5,482 nt of DNA. It comes from an uncultured Verrucomicrobiota bacterium. GTDB taxonomy: Bacteria > Verrucomicrobiota > Kiritimatiellia > RFP12 > UBA1067. Shown piece after piece: positions 1-5,042 of this stretch (position 1 is its first letter; each line of letters starts with the position of its first letter). The position numbers were made by a program, and so were the translations under genes. Below the pieces are notes generated by a model, which did no database searches, was not told where the DNA came from, and saw only the letters and a program-made list of their open reading frames with translations. The stretch lies in the NCBI GenBank assembly GCA_946615275.1, contig CAMOHV010000112.1, positions 1 to 5,482 of the forward strand, given 5' to 3'.

Positions 1-118
1 GGCCGTACTGCACCTCCCAGCCGTCGGGGAGGCCGTCGCCGTCGGTGTCGGCGAGGTTGGGATCGGTGCAGGACACCAGGCGCTCGTATGAGTCGGTGAG
101 ACCGTCGCCGTCCGAATC
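1..118 (-). repeat. Two thrombospondin type 3 repeat units (protein level)
   Basis: Unit 1 begins at position 118 with D-S-D-G-D-G-L-T-D. Unit 2 begins at 49 with D-T-D-G-D-G-L-P-D. The period is 69 bp, or 23 residues. The spacer carries the usual C-T-D-P-N-L-A style linker before the next Asp cluster. The alternating Asp residues are the calcium ligands in this family. Unit 2 runs into the left edge, so more copies may lie beyond it. Confidence 0.85.
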
Positions 119-733
119 GACGCGCGTGCCAAGAGCGAAGAACGCGATGTTCGTCTCGCCGCCGACGAGCGCTGAGTGCGGCACCTCCACCTCCACGCCG
201 GGCGCGTTCGACGGCGCGCCGGCGGAGCCTATCGACTCCCACGCGCCTGAAACGAGGTTCGACGTCGAGTAGATGTCGAGAATTTCGTCCGGCGGCGGAT
301 TAGTCGCGGCCCAGCCTATCTCAAGCAATACCGAATTGGACAAAGGATAGATCGCGGTGAACTGAAGATTGGAGAGCGCAAGCTGAGGATCGATTATTGT
401 TGGCTCCGAATTCAGCGTCGGCAGATTGAACAATGGCGGCACGGGAAGCGGCGGCAGCTTGTTCGAGGCGTATTGGACGAGCGAGCAGACGAACATGCAC
501 AGGAACAAGAGAACAAGGATGGGTTGGCGTAGTAGGCCCCTGATCTTAGAGAATGCGTTGATTCCATGCTCGCGCAGAAAACACCCTACCGCAACGCATA
601 AAAGTAATGCGATCAGAAGCTGAACGATCCAGACGGCAAACATGGAATCACCCGTAGCCTGAACACCCCCATTCGCCAATGCATCCATGGCGAAAATGCA
701 AAACGACATAACTAGGGTGTTCTTTGTTCTCAT
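1..733 (-). CDS. Membrane-anchored protein with thrombospondin type 3 (calcium-binding) repeats, 3' end outside window
   Basis: Seen: an open frame of 244 codons that runs off the left edge, so the C-terminus is missing. I chose the ATG at 733. From there the protein begins MRTK, then a hydrophobic stretch (residues 7-20) ending in Ala-Leu-Ala, which looks like a signal peptide. Two more hydrophobic segments follow at about 32-53 and 71-88. The loop between them is basic (R54, K63, R65, R69). A Pro-rich linker (about 94-101) leads to a roughly 100-residue region of probable beta structure, then two TSP3 motifs, D-S-D-G-D-G-L and D-T-D-G-D-G-L, 23 residues apart. Inferred topology by the positive-inside rule: loop in the cytoplasm, C-terminal region outside the inner membrane. 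TSP3 repeats bind calcium through their Asp residues. In-frame ATGs at 709, 688 and 643 are alternatives; a start at 643 would drop the signal peptide. The ribosome site before 733 is weak (GAAG). Function is unknown; surface, adhesion or scaffold roles are typical of such repeats. The first half is much lower in GC than the repeats. Confidence 0.82.
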   Translation of the reverse strand, partial: MRTKNTLVMSFCIFAMDALANGGVQATGDSMFAVWIVQLLIALLLCVAVGCFLREHGINAFSKIRGLLRQPILVLLFLCMFVCSLVQYASNKLPPLPVPPLFNLPTLNSEPTIIDPQLALSNLQFTAIYPLSNSVLLEIGWAATNPPPDEILDIYSTSNLVSGAWESIGSAGAPSNAPGVEVEVPHSALVGGETNIAFFALGTRVDSDGDGLTDSYERLVSCTDPNLADTDGDGLPDGWEVQYG

Positions 734-757
734 AAGTGCTTCAAGATTGCGTATCAG

Positions 758-784
758 ATTATCAAAATTGACCTATCCAGGCAA
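758..784 (-). promoter_or_regulatory. Possible promoter for the TSP3-repeat gene
   Basis: On the minus strand a TTGCCT hexamer (779-784) is followed 15 bp later by GATAAT (758-763), five of six matches to the sigma-70 -10 consensus. It lies in the AT-rich 61 bp gap between the ispH stop and the ATG at 733, with the -10 about 25 bases before the start codon. The spacing is shorter than the ideal 17 bp. No convincing terminator was found after ispH, so read-through is also possible. Confidence 0.3.
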
Positions 785-794
785 GTGGAATAAC

Positions 795-1655
795 TTAATC
801 AAGACCCTTAATTAATCTTTTGACTGTCGCCGTGAAGAAATCCTCGGGCGTGGACGCGCCGGCCGTCACGCCAAGGCGCGCCACCTCGGCGAAGGAGCAT
901 CCGTCCACCTCCTCCGCGGTCTCCGCCCGCCATGCGCGCGCACCCTCCGCCTCGGCGATCTCCACTAGGCGCAGCGTGTTGGACGACGCCGACGAGCCTA
1001 GCACCAGAACGCCATCCCCTCCGCCGCGCACGAATTCGCGCACAGCTGCCTGCCTGTCCCGCGTCGCGGTGCAAACGTCCGCCGCCGCCGACTCCTCCAG
1101 AAGCGGATAGCGCCTGCGAAGCGCCTCCATCGCGGCGGAGACGTCGCGGTCCGAAAGGGTCGTCTGGCACACCACCCCCACCGGCCGGGCTGGGTCGAAC
1201 CCCAGCGCCTCCACTTCATCCTCGCGAAGAACCGCCTTGCATCCGCCTTCGCGGGCTTCGCCAAGGAGACCTTTCACCTCCACGTGGTCTGCATGGCCCA
1301 CGACCACCGTCTGTACGCCGCGCCGCGCGAAATCGGCCAGCTGCCTGTGCGCGCGCGCCACGAACGGACATGTGGCGTCCACGATGCGCAGACCCCTCTT
1401 CGCCGCATCGTCCCGCACGGCGGGCGGGACGCCATGCGCCGAGAAGATGACCACTGCGCCGTCCGGCACGGCGTCCAGCGAATCAACGAACGCCATGCCG
1501 CCTTTCTTCAGTCCATCCACAACCCTGGCGTTGTGGACAAGCTCGTGGAGGCAATAGACGGGCCGCGCATTTTCCGCGAGCGCCTGGACGGCCTTCTCGA
1601 CCGCCGCCTTGACGCCCCAGCAGAAGCCGTGCGGCTCTATCGCCTCAACCTTCAC
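795..1655 (-). CDS. ispH: 4-hydroxy-3-methylbut-2-enyl diphosphate reductase (IspH/LytB)
   Basis: Last enzyme of the MEP pathway. It is a cytoplasmic [4Fe-4S] enzyme that reductively dehydroxylates HMBPP to IPP and DMAPP. The 286-residue protein spans the whole family. The cluster cysteines are C12 (GFCWGV), C96 (ATCP) and C195 (DVCTATRDRQ). Substrate and catalytic residues are also present: H41 (HELVHN), H74 (SAHGV), H124 and E126 (GHADHVEVKG), T165/T166 (QTTLS), S224-S225-N226 (GSSASSNTLRL) and S268 (TAGASTPE). All match the Escherichia coli enzyme in order and near-identical position. The start is GTG at 1655, six bases after a GGAG ribosome site. It overlaps the end of mazG by 11 bp, which suggests translational coupling. 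The protein is slightly shorter than E. coli IspH at the C-terminus, within family variation. No residue expected for activity is missing. Confidence 0.97.
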   Translation of the reverse strand: MKVEAIEPHGFCWGVKAAVEKAVQALAENARPVYCLHELVHNARVVDGLKKGGMAFVDSLDAVPDGAVVIFSAHGVPPAVRDDAAKRGLRIVDATCPFVARAHRQLADFARRGVQTVVVGHADHVEVKGLLGEAREGGCKAVLREDEVEALGFDPARPVGVVCQTTLSDRDVSAAMEALRRRYPLLEESAAADVCTATRDRQAAVREFVRGGGDGVLVLGSSASSNTLRLVEIAEAEGARAWRAETAEEVDGCSFAEVARLGVTAGASTPEDFFTATVKRLIKGLD

Positions 1656-2490
1656 CCTTCTCTCCGCGCTCGGCGGACTTCGCCTTCTCCCAAAGCTCGT
1701 CCATCTCCGCGAGCGTCATGGCCTTGAGGTCGCGCCCTGCCGCCTTCGCGGCGGCCTCGACGGCGCGGAAGCGCCGCGCGAACTTGGCGGTGGTGCCCTC
1801 AAGGGCCGATTCGGAGTCCACCTTCAGATGGCGCGCGAGGTTGGCGACTGCGAAGAGGAGGTCGCCCAGCTCCTCCTTCATGTGCACATACTCCGCGCCG
1901 TGGAGGTCGGGGTCGGACTTCGCCTGGACGGCGGCCTTCTGGGCGGCGGCGGCCTCCTTCAGCTCGCCGAGCTCCTCCTCGATCTTCTCGAGCGGGCCCT
2001 GGGCGTCCTGCCAGTCGAAGCCCACGCGGGCGGCCTTCTCCTGCGTGCGCTGCGCCTTGAGGAGGCCGGGGAGCGTGGCGGGGACGCCGTCGAGGGCGCT
2101 GTGGCGCGCCTCCTTCTTGTGCTCCTGCTGCTTGATCTGCTCCCAGTTCTTGAGGACGGTGGCGGGGTCGTCGGCCACTACGTCCCCGAAGACATGCGGA
2201 TGGCGGCGGACAAGCTTGTCCGAGATCGCGTTGGCCACGTCGTCGAAGGAGAAGCGCCCCTCCTGCTCGGCCATCACGCACTGGAACATCACCTGGAGGA
2301 GCACGTCGCCGAGCTCCTCCACGTGGTTCGCCGTGTCCTCGGGGCGGTCCATCGCCGCGAGAAGCTCGTATGCCTCCTCGAGGACGCACGGCTTGAGCGT
2401 CTCGAGTGTCTGGACCCTGTCCCAGGGGCATCCCGTCTCAGGGTCGCGGAGGCGCACCATTATCTGGTGCAGACGTTCGATGCCCGTCAT
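1645..2490 (-). CDS. mazG: Nucleoside triphosphate pyrophosphohydrolase MazG
   Basis: Hydrolyses NTPs and dNTPs, including aberrant ones, to the monophosphate and pyrophosphate; a cytoplasmic house-cleaning enzyme. The 281-residue protein has the two tandem MazG domains of the long (E. coli-type) family. In the first, CPWD (21-24) is followed by E38-E39-x-x-E42 and E59-x-x-D62, the magnesium-binding acids. In the second these are E172-E173-x-x-E176 and E207-x-x-D210. Family signatures between them include RRHPHVFGD (95-103), NWEQIK (115-120), LDGVPATLPGLLKAQ (133-147) and GFDW (157-160). It is a little longer than the 263-residue E. coli protein; an Ala/Lys-rich insert at about 180-200 in the second domain accounts for this. 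The frame stays open to 2769, but the ATG at 2490 is chosen because homology begins there (MTGIERLHQIM). It lies 2 bp after the previous stop. No clear ribosome site precedes it, so coupling to the upstream gene is likely. Confidence 0.96.
   Translation of the reverse strand: MTGIERLHQIMVRLRDPETGCPWDRVQTLETLKPCVLEEAYELLAAMDRPEDTANHVEELGDVLLQVMFQCVMAEQEGRFSFDDVANAISDKLVRRHPHVFGDVVADDPATVLKNWEQIKQQEHKKEARHSALDGVPATLPGLLKAQRTQEKAARVGFDWQDAQGPLEKIEEELGELKEAAAAQKAAVQAKSDPDLHGAEYVHMKEELGDLLFAVANLARHLKVDSESALEGTTAKFARRFRAVEAAAKAAGRDLKAMTLAEMDELWEKAKSAERGEKGEG
1662..1665 (-). promoter_or_regulatory. Ribosome binding site that fixes the GTG start of ispH
   Basis: GGAG on the minus strand lies inside the last codons of mazG, six bases before the GTG at 1655-1653. 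It supports this rare-type start over any downstream ATG, none of which would keep the GFCWGV motif at its normal distance from the N-terminus. Confidence 0.75.
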
Positions 2491-2492
2491 GG

Positions 2493-3185
2493 TCAGTCCA
2501 TGTGCAGCATGCGCAGCGCCTCGCCGGCGAGCGAGGCGTTGAACGCCTCGACGACGACGTCGGCGCCGCCGAAGTCCTGGTATGCGGTGTGGGGGTGGAC
2601 GACGCCGATGGCGGAGAGCCCCGCCACGAGCGCGGACCTCACGCCTGCGCCGGAGCCGGCCACGGCCACGGTCAGCATCTCGTGGAGGTCGTTCATGCTG
2701 CACACGCGGCGCCAGGCGTCCCACTTGCAGTTGCCGTAGGTGGAGGAGATCTCCTGGTACACGACGCAAAGCTCCTGCGGAAGTCCATCGAGGGCCTGCT
2801 GGAGCGCGGCCACGTCGCCGCGCGTGGCGACGACCACCTTGACCCCCTTGTCGGTCAATGCCTTGACGAACGCCTTGAAGCCGGGCGTGACGGCCGCGGG
2901 CGTGGCGTCGGTGACGGCGGCGCGGAACGCTTCGGCGAGGTCGTGCGCGGCCAGCACGGGGTCGTGGCGGTTGCCGAGCGTGCTGAAGAGCTCGGTCACG
3001 CCGCCCTGGTAGTTGCCGCCCACGAGGTGCTTGGCCTCGAGCTTGATGTCAAGGTCGATGCCGGCGTCCGCGAGCCTCTTCTTCGCGGCGTCGAACAGGA
3101 GCTGGGAGCCGTCGACGGCGGTGAAGTCGAACTCCACCACCACGCCGCGGATGTACTTCTGCTTCTTCTCTTTCTCTTCTGCCAT
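2493..3185 (-). CDS. HAD-superfamily-like protein, probably without phosphatase activity
   Basis: A 230-residue soluble protein. After a charged N-terminal tail (MAEEKEKKQK) the layout follows a phosphoglycolate-phosphatase-type HAD protein. There is a first strand and motif I at 15-26, a helical cap at about 30-95 (with LVGGNYQGG), a motif II-like strand ending V-A-T121-R-G, a possible motif III lysine at K154, a motif IV-like strand and turn at 171-195, and a closing GGADVVVEAF (206-215). Motif I reads E18-F-D20-F-T-A-V-D, so the nucleophilic Asp is Glu. Motif IV reads A-G-S-G-A-G-V-R-S-A, without either acidic magnesium ligand; there is no Asp or Glu from 170 to 203. In this family the first Asp forms the phospho-enzyme intermediate, so I infer a non-catalytic or altered role, perhaps binding or regulation. 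The start is set by GAGAGGT seven bases upstream. It lies 15 bp after pfp and 2 bp before mazG. The fold assignment is by pattern only. Confidence 0.72.
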   Translation of the reverse strand: MAEEKEKKQKYIRGVVVEFDFTAVDGSQLLFDAAKKRLADAGIDLDIKLEAKHLVGGNYQGGVTELFSTLGNRHDPVLAAHDLAEAFRAAVTDATPAAVTPGFKAFVKALTDKGVKVVVATRGDVAALQQALDGLPQELCVVYQEISSTYGNCKWDAWRRVCSMNDLHEMLTVAVAGSGAGVRSALVAGLSAIGVVHPHTAYQDFGGADVVVEAFNASLAGEALRMLHMD

Positions 3186-3192
3186 TGCCTTG

Positions 3193-3199
3193 ACCTCTC
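3193..3199 (-). promoter_or_regulatory. Strong ribosome binding site of the HAD-like gene
   Basis: GAGAGGT on the minus strand sits seven bases before the ATG at 3185, within the 15 bp gap after the pfp stop codon (TAA, 3203-3201). A good site argues that the degenerate HAD gene is still translated. Confidence 0.75.
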
Positions 3200-3200
3200 G

Positions 3201-4439
3201 TTACTTCTTGACCGTGCGCGTCTTCCTCAGGCGCGGCTGGCCGATTTCCTTGAGCATCTTGCGGAAGCGGCTGTTGCGCACGTTGAACGGCTTGCCGCCC
3301 TTGACGCGCTCGAACTCGCAGGCGCGGATCTCGTTCTTGCGATCCTCGTCCTTGCCCACGACGCCGCTTTCGCCCGCCAGGGCGCACTCCACCGCCTTGG
3401 CCGCGCATTCGCGGATGAGCTGGAGGTCCTTGGCGTTCGGCGCGGCGGAGCGGGCGAAGTAGCCGCTCTTCTGCACCATCGTCTTCTCGGCGTGGAGAAG
3501 CTCGCCGAAGCGCTTCGCGAACCACTGGCCCACGTTCACCTTGTCGAGGCGGGGGTGCCCGAACGCGTCCATCGGGACCTCCTCGCCGCGCTTCCTCATC
3601 TCCCTGAGGATCTCCTTCACGCAGGCGCCCTCGGAGACGAAGATGTTCACGCAGTCGTATGCGTCCATGATCTTGGCGAGGCGGCGGGCCTCGGCGTTGA
3701 AGTCGATCTTCGCCTCGGGCACGTACACAGCGTGGACGTCCTGGCGCTCGCGCGTGAGGCCGAACTCGGGCAGGAACTTGATGCGGCGGCGCAGCATCTT
3801 GCGGTAGGCGATCGCCGTGAAGGCCGTGAGCCAGCCGCAGTTGCGGCCCATCACCTCGTGGACGATGAGCATGCGCGGGTTGGCGCTGTTCTCCTTCACG
3901 ACGTTCGCGAAGAACTTCGCGCCCTCCTCGGCGGCGGTGTAGGCGCCGAGCGACTGCTTGATGGGGTACACGTCGTTGTCGATCGTCTTCGGGAGGCCAA
4001 CGACGATCAGGTCGTAGTTGTTGGCCTTGAGGTACGCCGCGAGGTCGGCGGCCGTGGTGTTGGTGTCGTCGCCGCCGATGGTGTGCAGCACGTCCACGCC
4101 GTCCTTGACGAGCTGGTCGGCCGCCACCTTGAGGGGGTCTTCGCCCTCCTTCACGAGGCCGCGCTTCACGCAGTCAGCCACGTTCGTGAGCTTCACGCGG
4201 CTGTTGCCGATCGGGCTGCCGCCGTGCTGGGTGAGGACGAGCGCGTTCTTGCGCACCTCGTCGGTCACAGGGATCGACTCGCCCTTCAGGAGGCCCATGT
4301 AGCCGTTCACGTAGCCGATCATCTGCACTTCCGGCGCCTTCTTCGTGTATTCGTCGATGAGGAACCCGATCGAGCTCGACAGACACGGCGCCAGACCGCC
4401 AGCGGTCAGAAACGCCACCTTCTTCACTTGCTTTGCCAT
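3201..4439 (-). CDS. pfp: Pyrophosphate--fructose 6-phosphate 1-phosphotransferase (PPi-PFK)
   Basis: Interconverts fructose-6-phosphate plus PPi with fructose-1,6-bisphosphate plus phosphate, a reversible glycolytic or gluconeogenic step in the cytoplasm. The 412-residue protein opens with TAGGLAPCLSSS (12-23), the phosphate-loop region in the form used by this PPi-PFK clade. G-G-D-D (122-125) and P-K-T-I-D-N-D (150-156) follow. Asp at the second D and Lys in PKTIDND replace the glycines of ATP-dependent PFKs, and this pair marks PPi as phosphoryl donor. D154 and D156 supply the catalytic region, and MGRNCGW (197-203) holds the sugar-phosphate-binding MGR. GGSPIGNSR (73-81) and GYFARSAAPN are further clade signatures. 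The C-terminus is basic (RLRKTRTVKK). The start ATG is fixed by MAKQVKKVAFLTAGG, with AAGG ten bases upstream. The gene lies 45 bp after ribH and 15 bp before the HAD-like gene. Confidence 0.96.
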   Translation of the reverse strand: MAKQVKKVAFLTAGGLAPCLSSSIGFLIDEYTKKAPEVQMIGYVNGYMGLLKGESIPVTDEVRKNALVLTQHGGSPIGNSRVKLTNVADCVKRGLVKEGEDPLKVAADQLVKDGVDVLHTIGGDDTNTTAADLAAYLKANNYDLIVVGLPKTIDNDVYPIKQSLGAYTAAEEGAKFFANVVKENSANPRMLIVHEVMGRNCGWLTAFTAIAYRKMLRRRIKFLPEFGLTRERQDVHAVYVPEAKIDFNAEARRLAKIMDAYDCVNIFVSEGACVKEILREMRKRGEEVPMDAFGHPRLDKVNVGQWFAKRFGELLHAEKTMVQKSGYFARSAAPNAKDLQLIRECAAKAVECALAGESGVVGKDEDRKNEIRACEFERVKGGKPFNVRNSRFRKMLKEIGQPRLRKTRTVKK

Positions 4440-4449
4440 TTTATCTTTG

Positions 4450-4453
4450 CCTT
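4450..4453 (-). promoter_or_regulatory. Ribosome binding site of pfp
   Basis: AAGG on the minus strand lies ten bases before the pfp ATG at 4439, in an AT-rich leader. The distance is slightly long and the match short, so it is a modest site. Confidence 0.5.
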
Positions 4454-4455
4454 TC

Positions 4456-4476
4456 TATTTTTCACTATTTTTTCAC
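4456..4476 (-). repeat. Near-perfect tandem repeat between ribH and pfp
   Basis: On the minus strand the 45 bp gap holds GTGAAAAAATA followed directly by GTGAAAAATA, copies of 11 and 10 bases differing by one A. They make a short A-rich tract just upstream of the pfp ribosome site. It could be an unstructured translation enhancer or simple slippage-prone sequence. No promoter or terminator is evident in the gap. Confidence 0.55.
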
Positions 4477-4484
4477 TACAGATC

Positions 4485-4946
4485 TTACAGTTGCTTCAGG
4501 ACGTTGGCGAGCTCGATCGCCGCCTGCATCGCGGCGAAGCCCTTGTTGCCCTGCTTCGTCCCGCAGCGCTCCACGGCCTGCTCCAGGTTCTCGGCCGAGA
4601 CGATGCCGTCCGCGACGGGGACGCCCGTATCGAGGGATATCTCGCTGAACGCGCGGGCGGTCGTCTGGCAGATGAGCCCGGCGTGCGCCGTTGCCCCCTG
4701 CACCACCGCGCCAAGGGCCACCACGGCGTCGTACTTCCCGGAGGCCGCGAGCCTCTTCGCCGCCACGGGGATCTCGTACGCGCCGGGGACGCGCAGAAGC
4801 ACCAGCCCCTTGGCGTCGCCGCCAAGGCGCAGGAAGGCATCCTCGGCGCCCTTCACCAGCTGCTCCACGAGGAAGGAGTTGAAACGGCTCGCGACAAGCG
4901 CCACCTTGAGGCCCCTCGCGTCAAGATTTCCTGTTATTTCCTTCAT
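4485..4946 (-). CDS. ribH: 6,7-dimethyl-8-ribityllumazine synthase (RibH)
   Basis: Condenses 5-amino-6-ribitylaminouracil with dihydroxybutanone phosphate to give lumazine, the penultimate step of riboflavin synthesis; the family forms pentamers or 60-mer capsids in the cytoplasm. The 153-residue length is typical. Family residues are S20-R21-F22-N23, the V53-P-G-A-Y-E-I-P60 loop, H88 in GATAH (the general catalytic His), T107-G-V-P-V, and R127-C-G-T-K-Q-G-N-K135-G. The frame extends upstream to 5042, but the ATG at 4946 is chosen. It has AAGGA six bases before it and gives the usual N-terminus (MKEITGNLDARGLKVALVASRFN). Two positions differ from the Bacillus subtilis type: the Arg of VIRG is Gln (Q83), and the aromatic residue after the catalytic His is Ala (A89). 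Such changes occur in some relatives and need not abolish activity. No riboflavin neighbours (ribD, ribE, ribBA) are visible. Confidence 0.96.
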   Translation of the reverse strand: MKEITGNLDARGLKVALVASRFNSFLVEQLVKGAEDAFLRLGGDAKGLVLLRVPGAYEIPVAAKRLAASGKYDAVVALGAVVQGATAHAGLICQTTARAFSEISLDTGVPVADGIVSAENLEQAVERCGTKQGNKGFAAMQAAIELANVLKQL

Positions 4947-4952
4947 GTTCTG

Positions 4953-4957
4953 TCCTT
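4953..4957 (-). promoter_or_regulatory. Ribosome binding site that decides the ribH start
   Basis: AAGGA on the minus strand lies six bases before the ATG at 4946, an ideal distance. The 32-residue upstream extension of the frame (to 5042) covers the dyads and has no homology to the family, so it is rejected as coding. Confidence 0.8.
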
Positions 4958-4972
4958 TTGTTCCAAGAAACG

Positions 4973-4992
4973 CGTCTATTGTCTCATAGACG
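4973..4992. promoter_or_regulatory. Perfect 7-bp inverted repeat in the ribH leader
   Basis: CGTCTAT and ATAGACG flank a 6-base centre, ending 27 bases before the ribH start codon. It could be an operator or a 5' leader hairpin. It overlaps the -10-like hexamer described next. It is not a complete FMN riboswitch; the whole gap is only 96 bp. Confidence 0.45.
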
Positions 4993-5006
4993 GACTGCAA
5001 AAGCAA
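4978..5006 (-). promoter_or_regulatory. Possible sigma-70-like promoter for ribH
   Basis: On the minus strand TTGCTT (5001-5006) is followed after exactly 17 bp by GACAAT (4978-4983). Matches to consensus are three of six and four of six, so the call rests mainly on spacing and position in the only sizeable gap upstream of ribH. Confidence 0.3.
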
Positions 5007-5024
5007 GGGGGAAAAGCGCACGGA

Positions 5025-5040
5025 GCGACAAAATTGTCGC
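5025..5040 (-). terminator. Stem-loop directly after the trpB stop, possible weak terminator
   Basis: GCGACAA and TTGTCGC are perfect 7-base arms separated by two bases, so about six pairs with a four-base loop can form. It begins 2 bases after the trpB stop codon. The only T-run (TTTT, 5015-5012 on the minus strand) comes nine bases after the stem, so this is not a canonical intrinsic terminator. It may instead attenuate transcription or protect the 3' end. Confidence 0.35.
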
Positions 5041-5042
5041 AA

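Noticed and set aside
426..623. Short plus-strand frame opposite the membrane-anchor region
   Set aside because: No ribosome site or recognisable sequence. The minus-strand frame has a coherent signal, membrane and repeat layout.
734..794. Intrinsic terminator after ispH
   Set aside because: No stable GC stem followed by a T-run is found in the AT-rich gap; only short imperfect TTAATTAA/CTTGATTAAG symmetry.
932..1450. Arg/Pro-rich plus-strand frame opposite ispH
   Set aside because: Its composition is typical of a GC-rich shadow frame, and ispH on the other strand has every catalytic residue.
1609..2739. Plus-strand Leu-rich 376-codon frame opposite mazG
   Set aside because: An antisense shadow of mazG. 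The apparent leucine-rich repeats are reverse readings of Glu/Lys/Gln codons.
2491..2769. N-terminal extension of mazG by 93 residues
   Set aside because: It overlaps the HAD-like gene in another frame, is Arg-rich and low in complexity, and MazG homology starts at the ATG at 2490.
4947..5042. 32-residue N-terminal extension of RibH
   Set aside because: It covers the intergenic dyads, and an ideal ribosome site precedes the ATG at 4946, which gives the normal family length.
4947..5042. FMN riboswitch upstream of ribH
   Set aside because: The gap is 96 bp and lacks the conserved multi-helix RFN sequence blocks; only two simple dyads are seen.
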